Origin: an uncultured Clostridia bacterium
GTDB lineage: Bacteria > Bacillota > Clostridia > Oscillospirales > Acutalibacteraceae
Reading direction: 5' to 3'
DNA length: 59,698 nucleotides
Assembly (NCBI GenBank): GCA_947627725.1
Contig: CANQXE010000016.1
Coordinates: forward strand, 1-59,698
Of the stretch, positions 54,146-59,698 are shown piece by piece. Position numbers and translations under genes: made by a program. The number at the start of each line of letters is the position of its first letter. Positions within the stretch are counted from its first letter, which is position 1. Under the pieces are notes generated by a model. That model saw only the letters and a program-made list of their open reading frames with translations, made no database searches and was not told the DNA's origin.

Positions 54146-54274
54146 ATGAACATATTTAATTTTATAAATTCAAAGGATATACGAAATCATCTCATTCATC
54201 TTAACTAGGAATTTACACCTGTTGAGGTAACTTGGCTTGTATGGCGGTGTTTTGATGCAACCATTTTAAAATAA
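54146..54274 (+). pseudogene. Amber-interrupted leader gene of a mobile replication module
   Basis: After a perfect AAGGAGG, an ATG opens MNIFNFINSKDIRNHLIHLN, then TAG (54206-54208), then the same frame goes on as EFTPVEVTWLVWRCFDATIL to TAA at 54272. Proteins beginning MNIF-FINSKDIR with NYEFTP-LEAAWLV are familiar from Clostridia mobile elements, where a Tyr codon would stand at the TAG position, so this is a nonsense-mutated and probably also truncated copy. It lies 12 bases before the DnaB-like gene. Confidence 0.7.
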
Positions 54275-54285
54275 AGGAGAATGAA

Positions 54286-54996
54286 ATGAAAAAAATTATA
54301 GATATTTTCAATGATGAAAAAGATGATAAAGAAACTATTTTAACAGGATTTAGACAGCTTGACAGACTTACACAAGGTTTTAGAAAATCAGATTTGGTTT
54401 ATATTGGCGCCAGACCCGGTATAGGCAAAATCACTTTTGCTATTAATCTTGCGGCAAATATAACAATGGCAGGAAAGAAATGTGCGTTTTTCAGTCTTGA
54501 ATTATCAGCTGAAGGTATTGAAAAAAGATTTTTGCGAATTAATTCTGATATGAAAATTTATATTGATGATAACCCCGCACCAACAGTATCAGAAATAAAG
54601 AAAAAAGTAAAAGATTTAAAAGATATTGATTGTGTAGTCATAGATTATTTGGGACTGATTAAACCCGAAATTAAAGAAGCCGACAGAACGCGGGAAGTTT
54701 ATGATATCTCAAAAGAACTCAAAAGAATGGCAAAAGAACTTGAAATTTCTGTTATATGTATAACACAATTGCCAAGATATGAGGGCAAGCCCAAACTGAG
54801 TGATTCACGGGAGTGTGCTTTTATTGAACGGGACGCAGATGTGGCTTTGTTCCTTCACAGAGATGATTTTACTTTAAATAACATTGCTGATGTTGATTCT
54901 AATATAACTGAATTGATTATTGCTAAAAATAATTATGGCGATACAGGGATTATTAAACTAAACTTTGATTATGAAAAAAACGTTTCAAAGAATTAG
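54286..54996 (+). CDS. DnaB-like helicase C-terminal domain protein, altered Walker A
   Basis: A 236-residue protein equal to only the RecA-like motor of DnaB helicase. ILTGFRQLDRLTQGFRKSDL opens it; the P-loop reads GARPGIGKITFAINLA near residue 46, where the Thr/Ser after the Lys is Ile; Walker B is DCVVIDYLGLI near 120; then ISVICITQLPR and RDADVALFLHRDD. The DnaB N-terminal domain is absent. With the amber-interrupted gene just upstream it looks like a remnant of a mobile replication module. Loss of the P-loop Thr would be expected to harm nucleotide binding, so it may be dead. Confidence 0.8.
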   Translation: MKKIIDIFNDEKDDKETILTGFRQLDRLTQGFRKSDLVYIGARPGIGKITFAINLAANITMAGKKCAFFSLELSAEGIEKRFLRINSDMKIYIDDNPAPTVSEIKKKVKDLKDIDCVVIDYLGLIKPEIKEADRTREVYDISKELKRMAKELEISVICITQLPRYEGKPKLSDSRECAFIERDADVALFLHRDDFTLNNIADVDSNITELIIAKNNYGDTGIIKLNFDYEKNVSKN

Positions 54997-55008
54997 ACAT
55001 TTCCGACA

Positions 55009-55269
55009 ATGATTATGGAATTTTATAGCATAAATTATAATTTACAAAAAGAATTTTGTATTAGCAAAAACAGAATGGATGGTGCATTAAAAATAGCCCA
55101 TTTTGTCTCTAAATGGAAAGGAAAGGCTGACACAATCCGAGCACATTGCGAGATAGGAGCATCCGCAGCGCAGGGATTACAATGGTTAATAGAATATCAG
55201 ATTTTTGATATAGTATTATTGGACATTGTGGCACTCAATTTCTTGGATTTGTGCCTTGGTTATTGTTGA
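55009..55269 (+). CDS. Small hypothetical protein
   Basis: An 86-residue reading frame (EFYSINYNLQKEFCISKNRM...) 12 bases after the DnaB-like gene. No family recognised and no good ribosome site. It may be a truncated member of the same mobile module. The following 200 bases to the terminator at 55429 show no other feature. Confidence 0.35.
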   Translation: MIMEFYSINYNLQKEFCISKNRMDGALKIAHFVSKWKGKADTIRAHCEIGASAAQGLQWLIEYQIFDIVLLDIVALNFLDLCLGYC

Positions 55270-55428
55270 AAGTCTGCAATATTGCCAATAAAATGAAAGT
55301 AGTATATAATTACCATTTGTAAACAGCGAGTACTTAGTTATACTGATTATTCGTCTTACAAGGTGATTATTTCAATATGCTTTGTCATTCTAAAATACTT
55401 AATGTGAATTGAAATTGAATAAAAAATC

Positions 55429-55457
55429 ATCCCTGTATCCATCGTACAGGGATTTTT
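55429..55457. terminator. Bidirectional terminator
   Basis: ATCCCTGTA-TCCATCG-TACAGGGAT flanked by an A run on the left and TTTTT on the right, between convergent genes. Confidence 0.8.
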
Positions 55458-55470
55458 AATTAACAACTAT

Positions 55471-56178
55471 TTACAATTGAAACTCTTTATAATCATCAAG
55501 TCTGAGAAGTATTGGTTCATTGCCGGCAGATACACCAATGTCTATATCAATCCATGTTTTTGTTTTGATAATTTTACCGTTGTACTCATCACCATAGCAA
55601 AAAGTTGGAGTGTGCCCAAATACCGTGATAATATTATCAAAATACTCATCATCAAGTTTAGGTCGCGCCCACAGAAAATCATCGCTAGAATACTGCGGCA
55701 GCTTCTTACCTTTATCAAAATTATCCATACCCGAATGAACGAGAAGAAAATCATTTTCTCCCGCGCTGACAGCCTCATAAAGCGGAGCCTCATGCAGATA
55801 GTCAAAAATATTACTTACCATTTCAGGTGATTTTTTTGAAAGCTCACGCAGATATGCAAGTGTAAGAGCCCCGCCATTGAACATATAATTGTTCAGAATT
55901 TCAAGCTTTTCACTTGTTATTTTGTCAATGCTTTCATTCGTGATTTCATCAAAAACAAATTTACAGGACATCAGCATCGCCTCGTGATTGCCGAGAATCA
56001 GCTGAATGTTAGGCTGCTCCATAAGCCAGCAGAGCATTTCAACCCCGCCGTCACCGTTTCGGTCAATTATATCACCTAATATGTATAAAAAATCATTGTC
56101 TGAAAACGCAGCCTTTTCAAATATTTTCTTAAATTTTTCAAGCGGATAACCGTGCAGGTCTGATATTACATAAGTCAT
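55471..56178 (-). CDS. Calcineurin-like metallophosphoesterase
   Basis: A 235-residue phosphoprotein-phosphatase-type metallophosphoesterase. The metal-binding motifs are all present: YVISDLHGYP (DxH, residue 7), LYILGDIIDRNGDGG (GDxxDR, near 34), LILGNHEAML (GNHE, near 61), and the later His in VHSGMD and FGHTPTF. Family members are serine/threonine protein phosphatases or diadenosine tetraphosphatases (PrpA/ApaH types); which one is not clear. It faces the mobile module remnant and is followed upstream by a broken DNA-glycosylase-like gene. Confidence 0.88.
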   Translation of the reverse strand: MTYVISDLHGYPLEKFKKIFEKAAFSDNDFLYILGDIIDRNGDGGVEMLCWLMEQPNIQLILGNHEAMLMSCKFVFDEITNESIDKITSEKLEILNNYMFNGGALTLAYLRELSKKSPEMVSNIFDYLHEAPLYEAVSAGENDFLLVHSGMDNFDKGKKLPQYSSDDFLWARPKLDDEYFDNIITVFGHTPTFCYGDEYNGKIIKTKTWIDIDIGVSAGNEPILLRLDDYKEFQL

Positions 56179-56199
56179 AAATATTTAACTTTAATTTTT

Positions 56200-56873
56200 T
56201 CAAAAATTTAAATCTCTTTTAATAGCTAATATATCGTTATATTTTTCTTTAAATCTATTGTGACCTCCCCACATTTGTGGATGAACAAATGAAATTACAG
56301 GAATTTCTTTATTATCAATTTCAAGTAAACCAATTATATGTTTTTATAGGTTTCTTCCATTCACTTCTATTAAATTCAGTTAAAACTTCATTATATAATA
56401 GATCAGCATTTTTACCTTCGCCTCGACCGCAACAAATTATTACGTCTGGATTATATAGTAAAATTTGCTCTTTAATAAATACTTTATCGCGAATAGTGTA
56501 TACTCTTATTTCATCATTATTGGCTCTTGCACCGCCACCAATTTTTTTAAGTTTAAAAAAGCAATCTTTTTTACCCAGTAGGTTTTATCCGCCTTTGAAA
56601 CATATTTGGGATATTCGCCACCTTCAATTAATGCTTTTGTCCACCTTGTAATATTATTCCAAGTTCTCCAATAACCAGATTTGGGTTCTGATAATATCCA
56701 CTCACATAAATTCGCGCTACCATTCCAATTTGCTTCTTTTAGAACATAGAGAATTTTTAATGGTTGCTTTATATACTCTTCTTCACAAAACACACCATCT
56801 TTAATGAAATAACTCTACTTTCTTTTTTCTTGCCATTCTGTAAACAAACGATTTTGCTCTTCAATTATATCAT
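56200..56873 (-). pseudogene. Uracil-DNA-glycosylase-like pseudogene
   Basis: Minus-strand remains of a gene of about 220 codons, spread over several frames. After AAAGGAGG and an ATG (56871-56873) the true frame reads YDIIEEQNRLFTEWQEKRK, meets an amber codon, continues FIKDGVFCEEEYIKQPLKIL and LYVLKEANWNGSANLCEWIL, then shifts at an A run into IGGGARANNDEIRVYTIRDK and NPDVIICCGRGEG, and shifts again into EIPVISFVHPQMWGGHNRF before the stop at 56200. The motifs (GEAPG-like start, DVII, HPxxWGG) fit the UDG-like superfamily. At least three lesions are visible, so it is dead. Confidence 0.75.
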
Positions 56874-56928
56874 ATACAATTCCTCCTTTATAAGAAAAAC
56901 CCTCTGGGTAATTTATATCATAATTATT

Positions 56929-58080
56929 CTACTCATCCCTACTTTCGCTAATCATATCAGCTAAGTACCTATCCATCAGTGCTTGAGCCTTTGCTGCTTC
57001 CTTTTGATTTCCTGTTCTAATAAATCCTGCTTTTGCATCTGCTGCTCTTTTATAATTTGTTTTTGCTATACTGGATTTACTGCCTGTTATCATATCTGCC
57101 ATATTCTTGTCCATTCGTGCTTGTGAACTTGCGGCCTCTTTTTGATTACCTGTCATAACAGAACCGGCTTTTAAATTTGCCTCCCGTTTATAGTTTTGGG
57201 CAGCATTTCTTTTTATATGATTATCTAAATCAGATTGAGTTTGAGAATCCCTTCTGGAACCAAATATAGCAAACACAAACATAATGAGAAACATTAAAAT
57301 TATCGCTGGTAAACTACACACCTTAAACAAAATTCGTAGCCATGAAAACTTTATAATATCCGCAAACCCCAAAACACCTAAACAAAAAGACAGAGCCAGT
57401 ATTAAAATATCTTTAAATATACCATTATTTTTAACTAAAGTTTTTCCTTTACTGCTCAAATTCTTTATTTTATAACTAAAATCCAAGTTTTCCAAATCTG
57501 AATTTTTAATATTATTATAAGTATTTGTATCTACTTTTATTTTATCTAAACCTAAACCTATTCCATTAGTTGTTATTGTTTTATCAATAACAATAACATC
57601 ATATGCATTAATATCATCATAAATAGAACTTAATTCAAATGAAACAGAACCGACATAACATATAAATTTATATTCATCTAAAAGTTTTTCAGAGGTATTT
57701 TCAATAGCAAATTGGAGTGACAGATTATCTTCGACCACTTCTTCTTTATTTATTAATTCTACATTTACAAAATCTGCATCTTTCCATACAATTGGTTCTG
57801 TAAGCCATTGCTTAATTGGATCAATTCCAATTGTAATCAATGATATTACTACTATTGTTATCATTATACCGACAGCAATTATATTTTCTTTTTTATTGCT
57901 TATTTTGGATGATTTAGAATCACAAAATGGATTTTTAGCATTTAAAGGAATTTGCCAAATGCCTTTTTCATTTTTGAAGGCTTCATCAACATATCCTTCT
58001 CGACATGCCTTGGAAATATCACTTTGAGAAATATTCCATTTCTCAGCAGCTTCTGCTGTAGTCATATACTTCTGTTTCAT
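56929..58080 (-). CDS. HTH-membrane protein with duplicated C-terminal repeat
   Basis: A 383-residue protein with an unusual layout: an N-terminal MerR/excisionase-type helix-turn-helix (MTTAEAAEKWNISQSDISKA to WQIPLNAKNPF, residues 6-50), a membrane helix (IIAVGIMITIVVISLITIGI), an extracytoplasmic beta domain, two or three more helices (ILILALSFCLGVLGFADII, VCSLPAIILMFLIMFVFAIF), and a cytoplasmic tail holding two copies of a 35-residue unit (KREANLKAGSVMTGNQKEAA / KRAADAKAGFIRTGNQKEAA, each ending MADMI or LADMI). A DNA-binding head tied to the membrane suggests a signal-responsive regulator, but no family is recognised. Confidence 0.75.
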   Translation of the reverse strand: MKQKYMTTAEAAEKWNISQSDISKACREGYVDEAFKNEKGIWQIPLNAKNPFCDSKSSKISNKKENIIAVGIMITIVVISLITIGIDPIKQWLTEPIVWKDADFVNVELINKEEVVEDNLSLQFAIENTSEKLLDEYKFICYVGSVSFELSSIYDDINAYDVIVIDKTITTNGIGLGLDKIKVDTNTYNNIKNSDLENLDFSYKIKNLSSKGKTLVKNNGIFKDILILALSFCLGVLGFADIIKFSWLRILFKVCSLPAIILMFLIMFVFAIFGSRRDSQTQSDLDNHIKRNAAQNYKREANLKAGSVMTGNQKEAASSQARMDKNMADMITGSKSSIAKTNYKRAADAKAGFIRTGNQKEAAKAQALMDRYLADMISESRDE

Positions 58081-58222
58081 ATTTTATCTCCTTTTTGCAC
58101 CATTCTGTCTTTACATTATTAATAATCGATTTACAATCTGAATTTGGTCCGAATTTTATAAATTTCATCAATTAATTAGTATATTAGATCAATTAGAATG
58201 AACCACAATTTGATTATACATA

Positions 58223-59497
58223 TCATGAGTTTGTTATAGTTTGACAGAGTTCTTTTGATTTTTTTAACAGTTGTATAAAGTATTCTAATATTTCGTCTTT
58301 TGTCCATATATAAGAAGTCGGATGATAGCTGTCAATAATAAAAAATGTTTTGCTGTTTATTTTTGCTTGATATAATCCAAGCTCATAATTTTTATTTTCT
58401 ATTAAAAAATTCTTTTTTGTATTCTCTACTTCACACCAATTTATCTGCTGCCAAAAGCTTTTATGGTTCTTGCCTTGTTTGCCTTGTATTATTACAATGT
58501 CCGGCTTTAAGATTTCAATTTCCTGCAACAAGTTTTTTGAACAATATTTTTCCATTATTTCACTATGTTTAACGCCTGAATTTTTATTATCATCAGAAAA
58601 AACACATTTGTAATAATTTGTTAAAGCAAAAGAATGTCGTAAATCTTCAAATTTACTTTGACTCATATGTTTTTTGCTGAAACCTTTTGGCAAATCTTTG
58701 CTGTCTAATAAAATTTGAGCTACTGTATAAAATGTTCTTAAATAATGAGGATTATAGCCAGCCTCTTCCATTGTACATGGCTCGCAGCAACTATATTCCT
58801 TTCCTTCGCCAACATCTTCTTGACCTACTACCATAATTTTAATTTGTTCATTATCATAGTTTGAGCCAATTCTTGTTCTGTAAAACTTCAATTTGTTTTT
58901 GCAATGCATACTTTTATTGCATTCATCATAATAAGGACATTTGTTGTCATCTTTATATAAATTCATAGTAAGTAATTGGTTATAGAATGAATGATTGATC
59001 ATAGTTTCTGCCTTTGTCCGCTTTCGCTTATCAATTTTAACGCCGTCAAAGCTGTCTTCAAGATATATTATTTTGCCGTTTGTGCCGAATTCTTTTTTCC
59101 GCCAATGGCCATCGTTGGTTTCCCAATATATTAGATTACCGTTCTCATCGTATTCATACTTTGCCCAACAGCCATCGCTGTTTTCCCAATATATTTTGTT
59201 GCCGTTGGCATCGTATTCATTCTTTTTCCAATAGCCATAGCTGGTTTCACAATATATTTCATTACCATTCGCATCATATTCATACTTTTCCCATTTGCCA
59301 TCGCTGTTTTCACAATATGTTTGAATGCCGTTCTCATCGTATTCATACTTTGCCCATTCGCCATCGCTTGTTTCACAATATGTTTCGTTACCGTTTTCAT
59401 CATATTGATTTTTTATCCAAAAACCATCACTATATTCCCTATACCTATATGTAACCTCTTCATGCATATTGTGTTCTTCTTTTACTACTTTTCTCAT
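58223..59497 (-). CDS. YD-like repeat protein fused to a uracil-DNA-glycosylase-like domain
   Basis: A 424-residue two-part protein. Residues about 16-155 are six or seven tandem 21-residue units of the form SDGxWxKYEYDENGNxIYxE, similar to YD/RHS-type strands. The C-terminal part (about 165-424) resembles the UDG-like superfamily: IKIMVVGQEDVGEG, EILKPDIVIIQGKQGKNHK and IIDSYHPTSYIW, plus cysteines (CPYYDECNKSMHC, CCEPC) that could hold an Fe-S cluster. The neighbouring pseudogene belongs to the same superfamily but lacks the repeats. The ATG follows AAAGGAAG. The repeat half may be an antigen- or partner-binding module, and its function is unknown. Confidence 0.75.
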   Translation of the reverse strand: MRKVVKEEHNMHEEVTYRYREYSDGFWIKNQYDENGNETYCETSDGEWAKYEYDENGIQTYCENSDGKWEKYEYDANGNEIYCETSYGYWKKNEYDANGNKIYWENSDGCWAKYEYDENGNLIYWETNDGHWRKKEFGTNGKIIYLEDSFDGVKIDKRKRTKAETMINHSFYNQLLTMNLYKDDNKCPYYDECNKSMHCKNKLKFYRTRIGSNYDNEQIKIMVVGQEDVGEGKEYSCCEPCTMEEAGYNPHYLRTFYTVAQILLDSKDLPKGFSKKHMSQSKFEDLRHSFALTNYYKCVFSDDNKNSGVKHSEIMEKYCSKNLLQEIEILKPDIVIIQGKQGKNHKSFWQQINWCEVENTKKNFLIENKNYELGLYQAKINSKTFFIIDSYHPTSYIWTKDEILEYFIQLLKKSKELCQTITNS

Positions 59498-59559
59498 TTT
59501 TGCTTCCTTTCGATCAGCTTCTGATTTTATATTATGTTAATTTCGTTTGAATTTCAAGT

Positions 59560-59698
59560 GGATGCATATTAAAAAAGTAGACAAGTGTGATAAAATAGAG
59601 GACAAGGAAAGGAAAGAAAAAATGAGTAATAAAAAGAGTCCGACAAAATACAGTGAGGAATTCAAGAAAACAATCGTAAATCTTCACGAGTCAGGGAA
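59560..59698 (+). mobile_element. Left end of an IS3-family insertion sequence
   Basis: The segment TGGATGCATATTAAAAAAG then TAGACAAGTG resembles an IS3-family (IS150-like) terminal inverted repeat, 50-60 bases before a transposase start. The element runs out of the window, so its boundaries and duplication cannot be checked. Confidence 0.55.
59622..59698 (+). CDS. IS3-family transposase orfA, 5' end only
   Basis: The window ends inside this gene. The visible 25 residues, MSNKKSPTKYSEEFKKTIVN and on, are typical of the helix-turn-helix orfA of IS3-family elements (KYSxEFKxxxV). The ATG follows AAAGGAAAG. The reading frame is open to the window edge. Confidence 0.75.
   Translation, partial: MSNKKSPTKYSEEFKKTIVNLHESG

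Noticed and set aside
25399-56817. Amber codons in three broken genes as a sign of stop-codon recoding
   Set aside because: TAG is used as a true stop by rex, the HxlR gene and the LytTR gene in this window, and no suppressor tRNA is seen; mutation is simpler.

Overview
The window looks like the chromosome of a low-GC, spore-forming gut or rumen Clostridia member, most likely an Oscillospiraceae/Ruminococcaceae relative. It carries a SCIFF peptide with its radical SAM maturase, SpoIIIE/FtsK next to TepA and a YlzJ-like gene, Rex, and cohesin/dockerin proteins. No database search was possible, so family names rest on motifs and gene order recognised by eye.

Region 1 (1-22.5 kb) is chromosomal backbone. 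A leftward operon acn-icd-rex-hypothetical has a promoter and a Rex-like operator in front of acn. It is followed by tepA, a YlzJ-like gene, a UppP-like gene that has lost catalytic residues, spoIIIE/ftsK, a YgiQ radical SAM protein, comEA-like and comFC, then a spore-surface-type protein, tRNA-Leu(UAG), a divergent HxlR/cupin pair, a stand-alone E2 acyltransferase domain, a CoA-transferase, a beta-helix protein, the SCIFF pair (the precursor is 48 codons with a GTG start), an Orn/Lys/Arg-type decarboxylase and a membrane protein. It ends at a tRNA-Leu(CAG) preceded by two 162-bp tandem units, each starting with a tRNA 5' half.

Region 2 (22.5-31 kb) is visibly more AT-rich and is a mobilizable element. 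It contains a large serine recombinase, a MobP-type relaxase, a small relaxosome protein, a candidate oriT inverted repeat, a replication-type HTH protein with an apparent ATT start, and an AgrC/AgrA-like two-component pair. Several small mobility-associated genes are broken.

Region 3 (31-53.5 kb) is the cargo. Five overlapping or closely spaced genes encode a DUF2997-like protein, a membrane protein with a ComEA-type HhH domain, an NrdG-like radical SAM protein, a Ycf46-like AAA+ ATPase and a DUF1257/Ycf35-like protein. They are followed by surface proteins: a GLUG-repeat protein, lipoproteins (one broken by a precise 122-bp inversion), a TPR-NPCBM protein, a membrane-anchored collagen-like stalk ending in a cohesin, a 1476-residue cohesin-dockerin-LRR protein, and a 1746-residue peptidoglycan-binding/DUF1906 protein with a C-terminal dockerin. 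My inference is a horizontally acquired, quorum-regulated cell-surface cohesin/dockerin assembly with an attached AAA+/radical SAM module. A deletion scar shows that the giant gene and its small membrane partner were once duplicated.

Region 4 (53.5-59.7 kb) is a decaying accessory tail: a structured repeat, remnants of a mobile replication module (a DnaB-like ATPase with an altered Walker A and an amber-interrupted leader gene), a metallophosphoesterase, a frameshifted uracil-DNA-glycosylase-like pseudogene, an HTH-membrane protein, an intact YD-like-repeat/UDG fusion, and the start of an IS3-family transposase cut by the window edge.
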